NCBI GenBank assembly: GCA_002479075.1 | Contig: DLLG01000003.1 | Span: 64,822-77,616 of the forward strand | DNA length: 12,795 bases | Reading direction: 5' to 3' | Source: Clostridiales bacterium UBA7568 | GTDB taxonomy: Bacteria > Bacillota > Clostridia > Oscillospirales > CAG-272 | Part shown: positions 6,526 to 12,385 of the stretch, in pieces | How the letters are laid out: each line of letters starts with the position of its first letter | Position numbering within the stretch: the stretch's first letter is position 1 | Notes under the pieces: generated by a model | What the model was told of the DNA's origin: nothing | What the model saw: the letters and a program-made list of their open reading frames with translations, nothing else | The model's database searches: none | Translations under genes and position numbers: made by a program

Positions 6526-6690
6526 AGCTTCACCGCCTTGTTAAATAAATATTATGTGTGTTTTTGCGTGCGACATATGCTTTTCGTCCCCGAAAGCGTC
6601 TTATCCGTCGCATTTCGTGCGTTGCTATCCTCCTCTCGGCGAGGTGGCAATGGTGCTCCCGAAAAAGTCGGGTGAGAGGGTTTCGTTCTC

Positions 6691-7011
6691 TCCCGTTAAG
6701 GCTTTCTCCCAGAGGAAGCTGTCGCGAAGCGACTGAAGGAGTCTTTTAATAAACTCCTTCCACCGCGTTGCGGTTCCCCTTCCTCGAAGAGGAAGGGGAA
6801 AAGAGGATAAATCTTGCCTTATAGATCGATAAAATCGGCAGGGCGGGACGGGATATGCTGGTTTGCGTCAGCAAGCCAAGCAGGCCTCGCCGAGAGGGGC
6901 AAAGAGACCCGTCCCCTACAATGTAATGCCCGTATATGCAGGCAATGAAAAATTTGCACAAACAATTATTGAAGCTTCTTTTGCCTACTTTTCTTCTCGA
7001 AGAAAAGTAGG
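6691..7011 (-). repeat. Composite intergenic repeat, copy 2 (inverted)
   Basis: This is the most complete copy, reversed relative to copies 1 and 3. From right to left it has a terminal hairpin CCTACTTTTCTTC/GAAGAAAAGTAGG (6984-6996/6999-7011), the shared block with TTGTGCAAAT and TTGTAGGGGACGGGT (about 6905-6965), an extra 52 bases or so between GACGGGT and CCCGTCCCG (about 6853-6904), and then the hairpin module: TTCCCCTTCCTC/GAGGAAGGGGAA (6774-6785/6789-6800), AAGGAGT/ACTCCTT (6736-6742/6753-6759), GTCGC/GCGAC (6721-6733) and GCTTTCTC/GAGGAAGC (6701-6719). It fills the gap between the 137-aa and 120-aa genes and touches the stop codon of the former. About 160 bases further left (6526-6690) I see no gene; they contain more short GC stems such as CCTC/GAGG around 6633-6644. 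Confidence 0.8.
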
Positions 7012-7425
7012 TTATAATATTTTGCTCATCGTTTCAAACATCTCGGCGAGCTTCATTGCGGAAAGAATCTTATCAATCTTTTCGCAGCGCTTCTCGTCCA
7101 TATATGGCTTCAGAGCGAGGAGAAGTGCCCTGCCGTTTTTGACAGTCGAGCAGGGGGGAGGGGGCGGCTTGCAGGGGCAAGGAGGGGGCGGACTCTGCGT
7201 TTCGCACGCTCCGCCGCAAGAGAGACCACCGGCGGAACGCATCTCTGCGGGAGGAGAACTACCGTAGCCGCAGCCCTCCGCAGAGGGCTGCTCCTTTGAC
7301 GCATCGCCTTTTTCTTTCGCAGCAGGAGATGTGCCGGAGATTATTGCGTTTATTTTATCCCCCAGCGACGGATCGCTCATAACGGCGCCGAGCTTTTCAA
7401 GAACGGTCGGGTCGATGCCGCTCAT
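7012..7425 (-). CDS. Small Pro/Cys-rich protein with conserved helical ends
   Basis: This 137-residue protein is of unknown function. The N-terminus (1-30) looks helical (DPTVLEKLGAVMSDPSLGDK) and resembles the MVSDDD region that ends the preceding gene product. The middle (50-93) is rich in Gly, Ser, Cys and Pro, with Cys52, 70, 74, 83, 85 and 92 and the runs SPPPPCPC and KPPPPPC. The C-terminus is an amphipathic helical segment (GRALLLALKPYMDEKR, 98-113, then a Lys/Ile/Met-rich helix). The ATG overlaps the stop of the 68-aa gene (ATGA), so the two are coupled. The stop codon abuts repeat copy 2. There is no signal peptide or membrane span. It may be a small structural, possibly spore, protein; this is inference. 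Confidence 0.75.
   Translation of the reverse strand: MSGIDPTVLEKLGAVMSDPSLGDKINAIISGTSPAAKEKGDASKEQPSAEGCGYGSSPPAEMRSAGGLSCGGACETQSPPPPCPCKPPPPPCSTVKNGRALLLALKPYMDEKRCEKIDKILSAMKLAEMFETMSKIL
7153..7188 (+). other. G-quadruplex-like G-run cluster inside the 137-aa gene
   Basis: The plus strand has G6 (7153-7158), G5 (7160-7164), G4 (7174-7177) and G5 (7184-7188), with loops of 1, 9 and 6 bases. It is opposite the proline/cysteine codons on the coding (minus) strand, so the G-rich strand is the transcription template. Confidence 0.5.
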
Positions 7426-7628
7426 TTTTTCAAGCCTCCGAGAAAGCGACGCAGATCGTCGTCAGAGACCATTGTCAAAAGTGCTCTCGCCTTTGACATA
7501 TCGCCCGTCATATTTTTTGCATCCTCGGCTTTTATTCCTATCAGAGCGGCAATTTCAAGCAACTTTTCCCGCAGGGTATCATCATCCAGCGCAAGCAGCT
7601 TTGAAAGATTTTCTTTATTTATTTCCAT
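7422..7628 (-). CDS. Small acidic helical protein, first gene of the Pro/Cys-rich set
   Basis: This 68-residue protein is of unknown function. It is predicted to be all helical, with an N-terminal segment ENLSKLLALDDDTLREKLLE, a middle AALIGIKAEDAKNM, and a C-terminal ARALLTMVSDDDLRRFLG. The start at 7628 is preferred over an in-frame ATG at 7661 because GGAGG (7636-7640) sits 7 nt upstream of 7628 and nothing suitable precedes 7661. It overlaps the 137-aa gene by four bases. A sigma-K-like promoter lies 39 nt upstream of the start. The small paired helices suggest a protein-protein interaction module. Confidence 0.75.
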   Translation of the reverse strand: MEINKENLSKLLALDDDTLREKLLEIAALIGIKAEDAKNMTGDMSKARALLTMVSDDDLRRFLGGLKK

Positions 7629-7666
7629 AAATATACCTCCGTCAATCAAATTACAGGTCATACTGC

Positions 7667-7695
7667 TATGATATGCGCCCGTTTTTACGCTCGTG
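7667..7695 (-). promoter_or_regulatory. Sigma-K-like promoter for the small-protein operon
   Basis: On the minus strand CACG (7695-7692), 16 bases, then CATATCATA (7675-7667). The Bacillus sigma-K consensus is mACm, N16, CATAnnnTA, so the -10 matches completely, the spacing is exact and the -35 matches three of four. No sigma-A promoter was found here. If real, the genes would be expressed late in the mother cell, as spore coat genes are. Confidence 0.45.
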
Positions 7696-7719
7696 AAAAG
7701 GGTTTTGACGAAAAATGTT

Positions 7720-7731
7720 GTACGATCGTAC
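7720..7731. promoter_or_regulatory. 12-bp perfect palindrome upstream of acpP
   Basis: GTACGATCGTAC is a perfect palindrome ending 30 bp before the acpP -35 and lying between the acpP promoter and the divergent sigma-K-like promoter. It looks like a binding site for a dimeric regulator. The GTAC half-sites recall FapR-type lipid-synthesis operators, but the match is partial. Confidence 0.35.
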
Positions 7732-7761
7732 TGTTTTTTTATACTTTTTTCCGAAAATCCC

Positions 7762-7790
7762 TTGAAAAATCCCCTGATTTATTTTATAAT
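7762..7790 (+). promoter_or_regulatory. Sigma-A promoter for acpP
   Basis: TTGAAA (7762-7767), 17-bp spacer, TATAAT (7785-7790): near-perfect consensus, as expected for an abundant protein. The predicted leader is about 32 nt. Confidence 0.85.
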
Positions 7791-7828
7791 CAATAAAGAA
7801 TTAACAATAAATCAAGGAGAAAATTCAA

Positions 7829-8053
7829 ATGCTTGAACTCGTAAAAGAAATACTCGCAAAACAGCTCCGTATAAATGCAGACGAAATCACAGCCGAAACA
7901 TCAATCCGCGAGGATCTCGGAGTCGATTCTCTGGACGTTGTCGAAATGCTTATGTCAATCGAAGAGGAGACGGGTGTTGTCGTTCCCGATGACGCAATTA
8001 TGAATCTGAAGACTGTCGGCGATGTTGCAAAATATATAGAAGACAATAAATAA
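7829..8053 (+). CDS. acpP: Acyl carrier protein
   Basis: This 74-residue acidic protein carries growing fatty acyl chains on a phosphopantetheine arm. The attachment Ser34 lies in the conserved GVDSLDVVEMLMSIEEE motif (31-47); helix 1 (LVKEILAKQLRI) and the C-terminal VGDVAKYIED (64-73) are also typical. The length is standard. AAGGAGA (7814-7820) lies 8 nt before the ATG. It stands alone rather than next to fab genes, with its own strong promoter. Given the housekeeping-type promoter, a role in fatty acid synthesis is more likely than a secondary-metabolite carrier. Confidence 0.95.
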   Translation: MLELVKEILAKQLRINADEITAETSIREDLGVDSLDVVEMLMSIEEETGVVVPDDAIMNLKTVGDVAKYIEDNK

Positions 8054-8078
8054 GTTGTTTTTTGCCGCAGGACTATAC

Positions 8079-8101
8079 AATTTTCACAAAATTTGATTTT
8101 T
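8079..8101 (+). terminator. Weak possible terminator after acpP
   Basis: AATTTT (8079-8084) and AAAATT (8088-8093) can pair, followed by a run of six T. The stem is AT-only and weak, so termination here is uncertain. Confidence 0.25.
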
Positions 8102-8114
8102 TCGTATTTTCCCC

Positions 8115-8143
8115 TTTACAAACCGGAGCGAATATGATAAAAT
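8115..8143 (+). promoter_or_regulatory. Promoter of the pyrR-uraA operon
   Basis: TTTACA (8115-8120), 17-bp spacer, TAAAAT (8138-8143) with an extended TGA. Transcription would start near 8150, placing the attenuator fully in the leader. Confidence 0.8.
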
Positions 8144-8165
8144 CAGTCGAACCGAATAAAACAAG

Positions 8166-8261
8166 CCTTTAAGGGCGGTACAGAGATACCGACAAGGTCA
8201 GAAGACAGATTTTTGAGAGACTTATTATGCCTTGTCGTACTATGCGACAAGGTATTTTTTT
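8166..8261 (+). ncRNA. PyrR-binding pyr attenuator leader
   Basis: The leader has all parts of a Bacillus-type pyr attenuator. The anti-antiterminator hairpin has a lower stem CCTT (8166-8169)/AAGG (8194-8197) and upper stem CGGT (8176-8179)/ACCG (8188-8191) around a loop containing CAGAGA, the PyrR recognition sequence, with the usual asymmetric bulge. The terminator is CCTTGTCG (8230-8237)/CGACAAGG (8245-8252) followed by a T run. The segment CGACAAGG also occurs at 8190-8197, so it can pair with 8230-8237 to form the antiterminator. With UMP or UTP bound, PyrR should stabilise the first hairpin and transcription should stop before pyrR (known mechanism). Confidence 0.92.
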
Positions 8262-8279
8262 ATGATTTTGGAGGCTTAT

Positions 8280-8810
8280 ATGGAAAAAATTTTAGCGGAT
8301 TCGCAAGCCGTCGAGCGTATGCTTGCAAGATTGGCACACGAAATTATTGAAAAAAATCTCGAGCTTTCAGACATTGCCCTCATCGGCATACTTCGCAGGG
8401 GAGCGGTGCTCTCTGATATGCTCGGCGCAAAAATCTCCGATTTTTCCGGAGAGAAAATAAAAACAGGCTACCTCGACATCACCCTTTACAGAGACGACCT
8501 CAGCAAATTTTCCGAGTTTCCTTCCGTAAACGGAAGCGATATAAATTTTGATATAACGGGAAAAACTCTGATCCTCGTTGACGACGTTATCTTCACAGGG
8601 CGCACGGTCCGAGCGGCGATCGATGCTCTTTTCGATCTCGGCAGACCGAAGAAAATACAACTTGCGACCCTCGTTGACAGGGGTCACAGAGAGCTGCCGA
8701 TAAAGCCTGATTATGTCGGCAAGAATATTCCAACCTCGCTTGAAGAAGTCATAATGGTCAAGGTCCCGAAATATGACGGCGAGCTCTCAGTTGGACTTAA
8801 AAGTATTTAA
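8280..8810 (+). CDS. pyrR: PyrR: pyr attenuation regulator / uracil phosphoribosyltransferase
   Basis: This 176-residue protein both binds pyr mRNA to cause attenuation and can make UMP from uracil and PRPP. The PRPP-binding motif is LILVDDVIFTGRT (97-109); other family marks are IGILRRGAVLSD (35-46), TGYLDITLYRDDL (62-74) and LVDRGHRELPI (131-141). The length is as expected (about 180). ATG 8280 is chosen because GGAGG (8270-8274) lies 5 nt upstream; in-frame starts further up lie within the attenuator terminator. It regulates its own operon through the leader just upstream, and the uracil permease follows 47 nt later. Confidence 0.97.
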   Translation: MEKILADSQAVERMLARLAHEIIEKNLELSDIALIGILRRGAVLSDMLGAKISDFSGEKIKTGYLDITLYRDDLSKFSEFPSVNGSDINFDITGKTLILVDDVIFTGRTVRAAIDALFDLGRPKKIQLATLVDRGHRELPIKPDYVGKNIPTSLEEVIMVKVPKYDGELSVGLKSI

Positions 8811-8857
8811 ATTCCGGAAGGAATATAAATAAAAAATTTTTCGGAGGGGAAAACTTT

Positions 8858-10249
8858 ATGAAACTCATTTTTGGCGTTCAAGACAAACCGAAGTTCGGAC
8901 AGGTTATAGTGTTCGCGCTTCAACAACTTCTCGCAATCCTCGCGGCAACGATTGCCGTTCCTGCAATCGTCGGACACGGTATGTCGCAGTCGGCGGCACT
9001 TTTCGGGGCAGGCGTCGGAACAATAGTATATCTGCTCTTCACAAAATTCAAAAGCCCCGTGTTCCTCGGATCGTCCTTTGCCTTCCTCGGATCAATGGCA
9101 GCTGCATTCGCAGGCGGCGTTTCCTTATCCGCAGGCTATCTCGGACTCATCATCGGTGCCGCTATGGCAGGACTTGTGTATGTCATCATCGCAATAACAG
9201 TTAAATTTGCAGGTGTTAATTGGCTTTCAAAGCTTATGCCCCCCGTTGTTATAGGACCGACCGTTGCAATAATCGGTCTCTCACTTGCCGGAAATGCCGT
9301 CAAGGACGCTGTCGGCAGAGTTGCGCAGGACGCAAACAGCGCGTACATAATGAATACTAATTCTCTTATCTGCCTCATATGTGCGCTCGTAACACTCTTC
9401 GCGGTTGTCATCGCTTCCGTATACGGAAAGAAAATGGCAAAGCTGATTCCTTTCATAATCGGTATTGCCGCAGGCTATATTGTTGCAACCGTGTTCACAC
9501 TCATCGGAAATGCAACAGGCAACGAAGCGCTTAAGATCATTGATTTCAGCAAGTTCGCAGAGCTCAAATGGTATCCCGATTTCACCTTCGTCACAGCCTT
9601 CTCCGGAGGCTACGACTTCGGCGAGGGCGGCAACCTCTGGACATACATCGGCACGATAGCGGTTGCTTATGTTCCCGTCGCATTCGTTGTATTCGCTGAA
9701 CACATCGCAGACCACGAAAACCTCTCAACGATCATTGAAAAAGATCTCCTCAAAGAGCCCGGACTTCACAGAACGCTCCTCGGCGACGGCGTCGGCTCGA
9801 TCGCAGGCGCGATCTTCGGCGGCTGCCCTAACACTACATACGGCGAATCGGTCGGTTGTGTCGCAATAACAGGCAACGCTTCGGTCGTAACAATCCTCGC
9901 AACAGCGATTCTCTGCATAGTCGTATCATTCTTCGCCCCGTTCGTAACCTTCCTTTCAACAATCCCCTCCTGCGTAATGGGCGGCGTCTGCATCACACTC
10001 TATGGCTTCATCGCAGTCAGCGGTCTTAAAATGATACAGACGGTTGACCTCGGCGACAACAGAAATCTCTTCGTCGTAGCTTCGATACTCATCGCAGGCG
10101 TCGGCGGAATGAAGCTCCTCTTCGGAAAGGTAACAATAACAAGCGTTGCTTGCGCACTCATCCTTGGTATCATCGTAAATGCGATTGTCTCAAAGAAATC
10201 AAATTCAACAGAGACCGCAGACACAAATAACACCGGCGACGCTGAATAA
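8858..10249 (+). CDS. uraA: Uracil permease (NCS2 family)
   Basis: This 463-residue membrane protein, predicted with about 12-14 spans, imports uracil with a cation (protons in E. coli UraA). The start GVQDKPKFGQVIVFALQQLL (6-25) is typical. The substrate-site helices show AEHIADHENL (280-289, Glu281 equivalent to E. coli Glu241) and FGGCPNTTYGESVG (320-333, Glu330 equivalent to Glu290). The position of E. coli His245 is Asp285 here; I believe EHIxDH is common in Firmicute relatives. The C-terminus (447-463) is a short polar tail. GGAGGGG (8843-8849) sits 8 nt before the ATG. Being in the pyrR operon points to uracil rather than xanthine. It is also called pyrP in this context. Confidence 0.94.
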   Translation: MKLIFGVQDKPKFGQVIVFALQQLLAILAATIAVPAIVGHGMSQSAALFGAGVGTIVYLLFTKFKSPVFLGSSFAFLGSMAAAFAGGVSLSAGYLGLIIGAAMAGLVYVIIAITVKFAGVNWLSKLMPPVVIGPTVAIIGLSLAGNAVKDAVGRVAQDANSAYIMNTNSLICLICALVTLFAVVIASVYGKKMAKLIPFIIGIAAGYIVATVFTLIGNATGNEALKIIDFSKFAELKWYPDFTFVTAFSGGYDFGEGGNLWTYIGTIAVAYVPVAFVVFAEHIADHENLSTIIEKDLLKEPGLHRTLLGDGVGSIAGAIFGGCPNTTYGESVGCVAITGNASVVTILATAILCIVVSFFAPFVTFLSTIPSCVMGGVCITLYGFIAVSGLKMIQTVDLGDNRNLFVVASILIAGVGGMKLLFGKVTITSVACALILGIIVNAIVSKKSNSTETADTNNTGDAE

Positions 10250-10263
10250 AATCAATTGAAAAC

Positions 10264-10293
10264 AAAAAGGGGCGGCTCTCCGCTCCTTTTTTC
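10264..10293 (+). terminator. Terminator of the pyrR-uraA operon
   Basis: AAAAAGGGGCGG (10264-10275) pairs with CCGCTCCTTTTT (10280-10291) with one G-T wobble and a CTCT loop, followed by Ts. It lies 15 nt after the uraA stop. Confidence 0.88.
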
Positions 10294-10299
10294 TTCGCC

Positions 10300-10425
10300 T
10301 TCTTTTCTTCTCGAAGAAAAGAAGCTTCAATAATTGTTTGTGCAAATTTTTCATTGCCTGCATATACGGGCATTACATTGTAGGGGACGGGTTTCCCGTC
10401 CCGAACATCCGTCTTTATCGATATA
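10300..10425 (+). repeat. Composite intergenic repeat, copy 3 (short form)
   Basis: It begins with hairpin TTCTTTTCTTC (10300-10310)/GAAGAAAAGAA (10313-10323), then GCTTCAATAATTGTTTGTGC, the shared block with TTGTAGGGGACGGGT, the hairpin GACGGG/CCCGTC, and CCGTCTTTATCGATAT as in copy 1. The hairpin-rich second module is absent. A further piece near 10450-10466 (TCTCGGCGA..GCCTGC) resembles the extra loop of copy 2. It lies between the convergent uraA and solute-binding protein genes; apart from this and the two terminators, 10250-10542 holds nothing. Confidence 0.78.
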
Positions 10426-10490
10426 CAATGCAATCCGGCATATCCTTCCCGTCTCGGCGACGCCTGCAAAACGGCATAATTCTTTAAAAT

Positions 10491-10520
10491 AAAAAACATC
10501 GGCTTTCGCCGATGTTTTTT
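10491..10520 (-). terminator. Terminator of the first solute-binding protein gene
   Basis: AAAAAACATCGGC (10491-10503) and GCCGATGTTTTTT (10508-10520) form a 13-bp stem with a four-base loop, 23 nt beyond the gene's stop on the minus strand. The symmetrical A/T flanks would let it act in both directions. Confidence 0.9.
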
Positions 10521-10542
10521 ATTTAAGATTATAAATAATCTA

Positions 10543-12120
10543 TTAGCCTTCGAGAGCTTTGATTGAAGCGTCGAAGTTATCAATGTTGGACTGAATAGCT
10601 CTTGACTGCTTGTTTGCGTAACCGGAGAAACGGTTATCGTTGCCTTCAATCATAGTTCCGAGGATTGTGATGAAGGAGGTAGCAAGGTTCCACTGATAGC
10701 CCGGGTCGAAAACACGGGAGTCAAGGATTATTTCCATCATATCGCCGTTTTCTTCGTCGCTCGTCCATACATACTTGCAGGAGTCAATATATGCCTTACG
10801 AACTGTATATCTTGAATGAGCTGCATAGAGCGTCCAGAAGTCGTTTATAACTTCTGTGTCTGCAAACGATGTAGGAATACCGTATACAGGGAGGTGGTTA
10901 TCGCTGTTTACATAATATCTTTCCTGGTTCTCGTCATAAAGCGGGAAAGGAAGAACGCCGAGTTCAAGTGTTTCAGCGTCCTCGAAGAGTCTGAGCTTTT
11001 CAAGAAGCTCGCCCTCGAAGAGGATCTTATCAGCTCTCATTGCCGCGTCGGTTACTGTGTAAGAAGAGTTCTGATAGCCGTCTGTGTTATAGAACTTGAT
11101 GATCTTGTCAACAACTTCTGCGCCCTTACCGTCTGTAAGAGCAACTTTGAACTTGTCGGAGCTGTCCTTGGAAACGAATCTCTCGCCGCAACCGAGGTAG
11201 AAGCCACGGTAGCTGAAAGAAGAAGATGTAAAGCCGATGATATCGGAATCTGCGGAAGAACCGACCTTATAGTCTGTGCTACCGTCCGTATCGTAAACAG
11301 CCTTTGAGCTCATTTCCATCATCTTATCGATTGTCCATTTGCGGTCACGAACGAGCTGATAAATATCGTCGTCAATACCGCGGTTTTCATAGACTGTCTT
11401 GTTGAAGATGAGAACCCAAGTGCATCCCATCGCCAGACGAGCAAAGTCACCGATTATCGAATAGAGCTTGCCGTCATAGGTGAAGTTGTCAATGTAGTTC
11501 TGATCCCACCACTCCTGCTGGAGGTCGATACCGAGGCTATGAATGTTGTAATAGCCCTTGGGTGCCGAAAGACCTGAATACTGGGACGTGCTTGCGATGT
11601 ACTTGCCGCCGCCGGAAGCCTTATCAGCTTCGAAGCCGTCCTGGCCGTTCTTGTCAACCTTGATTGTGCAGTTATAGAGTTCCTGCATAATCTTGTTTCT
11701 CTCGTAAACGGAGTCATTATAAGCATTGCCTGTGAGCGATTCGACCCAAACTTCGTTTGTTGTGTCGTAGCCCTGACCGTCGTCAACAGAAGCAATAAAG
11801 AATGTTCTGCCGCCGAAGTCAACGTGTTCTTTTCCGGGGAGCTTTGTAAGGCCGTCCCATTCAGTGGGATCGTCGCTGCCGCCGGAAGTTGTCGTTGCGC
11901 CGCCGTTACCCGTCGTTGTAACGTTGCCGCTGTTGCCGGTTGTCGTTACATTGCCGCCGTTACCCGTCGTCGTAACGCCGCCGCTGTTGCCGTCAGTCGT
12001 TGTAGCATTGCTGCCGCCGTTTGTTGTCGTAACGTCGGAGTTACCGCCGCACGCAACAGCGAGCATAACAACGCCTGCAAGCATTGCAACAGCCAAGAGA
12101 AGTGTGATAATTCTCTTCAT
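10543..12120 (-). CDS. Extracellular solute-binding lipoprotein (ABC-type, family 1-like)
   Basis: This 525-residue exported protein is probably the ligand-capturing part of an ABC importer. It has a lipoprotein signal peptide: basic start, hydrophobic core, and lipobox LAVAC with Cys24 as the lipidated residue. Residues 27-83 are a flexible Thr/Gly/Asn linker with six TTT units. The binding domain begins near 95 (VDFGGRTFFIAS), with WWDQNYIDNFTYDGKLYSI (about 206-224) and a later GIPTSF motif typical of sugar-type binding proteins in Clostridia. No permease or ATPase gene lies in the window, so the ligand is unknown. GGAG lies 9 nt before the ATG. A near-identical paralogue lies upstream on the same strand. 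Confidence 0.88.
   Translation of the reverse strand: MKRIITLLLAVAMLAGVVMLAVACGGNSDVTTTNGGSNATTTDGNSGGVTTTGNGGNVTTTGNSGNVTTTGNGGATTTSGGSDDPTEWDGLTKLPGKEHVDFGGRTFFIASVDDGQGYDTTNEVWVESLTGNAYNDSVYERNKIMQELYNCTIKVDKNGQDGFEADKASGGGKYIASTSQYSGLSAPKGYYNIHSLGIDLQQEWWDQNYIDNFTYDGKLYSIIGDFARLAMGCTWVLIFNKTVYENRGIDDDIYQLVRDRKWTIDKMMEMSSKAVYDTDGSTDYKVGSSADSDIIGFTSSSFSYRGFYLGCGERFVSKDSSDKFKVALTDGKGAEVVDKIIKFYNTDGYQNSSYTVTDAAMRADKILFEGELLEKLRLFEDAETLELGVLPFPLYDENQERYYVNSDNHLPVYGIPTSFADTEVINDFWTLYAAHSRYTVRKAYIDSCKYVWTSDEENGDMMEIILDSRVFDPGYQWNLATSFITILGTMIEGNDNRFSGYANKQSRAIQSNIDNFDASIKALEG
11872..12042 (-). repeat. Degenerate repeats coding the Thr/Gly/Asn linker
   Basis: Six units of 8-10 codons with a TTT core (residues 31-33, 40-42, 50-52, 59-61, 68-70, 76-78) make up the stretch after the lipobox. 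The DNA alternates similar ACAACG/GGCGGC-type segments, so unit number could vary by slippage. Confidence 0.6.
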
Positions 12121-12151
12121 AGATATTATCTCCTTTATAAAAATTTTTTAT

Positions 12152-12194
12152 CGCTCAAATAAACAAGTCGCCGCTTACTTTTGTCGATAGAGCG
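12152..12194 (-). promoter_or_regulatory. 5' leader hairpin of the solute-binding protein mRNA
   Basis: CGCTC (12152-12156) pairs with GAGCG (12190-12194), and inside it ACAAGT (12163-12168) can pair partly with ACTTTTGT (12177-12184). The stem would sit at the very 5' end of the transcript and may stabilise it or act as a control element. Confidence 0.35.
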
Positions 12195-12202
12195 TTTATT
12201 AT

Positions 12203-12231
12203 ATTTTATCATTTTACAATTATTTTGTCAA
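12203..12231 (-). promoter_or_regulatory. Sigma-A promoter of the first solute-binding protein gene
   Basis: On the minus strand TTGACA (12231-12226), 17-bp spacer, TAAAAT (12208-12203) with extended TGA. This is a very strong consensus and suggests high expression. The leader is about 75 nt. Confidence 0.85.
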
Positions 12232-12336
12232 TATATATGTTTGTGATACATAATAATTTTATATATATATGACAATTTTATGCATATTTTTTTGCATTTT
12301 CGAACAATGCTATGCGCCGAAATAAAGCCCCTTAAT

Positions 12337-12366
12337 AAAAAACACCGGCAAAAGCCGGTGTTTTTT
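12337..12366 (-). terminator. Terminator of the second (partial) solute-binding protein gene
   Basis: AAAAAACACCGGC (12337-12349) and GCCGGTGTTTTTT (12354-12366) form a 13-bp stem with an AAAA loop, 19 nt beyond the stop. It has the same design as the terminator after the paralogue but different stem bases with pairing kept. Confidence 0.9.
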
Positions 12367-12385
12367 ATAGGTTTTGAACGTTATG

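Noticed and set aside
6526..6590. Sporulation sigma promoter for the 120-aa gene
   Set aside because: CATAATAT on the minus strand resembles sigma-E or sigma-G -10 elements, but the -35-like ATA is at wrong spacing for either, so it is not listed as a feature.
7629..7661. Upstream ATG at 7661 for the 68-aa gene
   Set aside because: No SD before it, and GGAGG at the right distance supports 7628; the segment would also contain that SD.
8232..8279. Upstream in-frame starts for pyrR
   Set aside because: They lie within the attenuator terminator and its T run; family length and SD support 8280.
11824..12190. Low-complexity frames opposite the Thr/Gly linker
   Set aside because: They mirror the repeat-coded linker and have no ribosome site; the lipoprotein on the minus strand explains the region.
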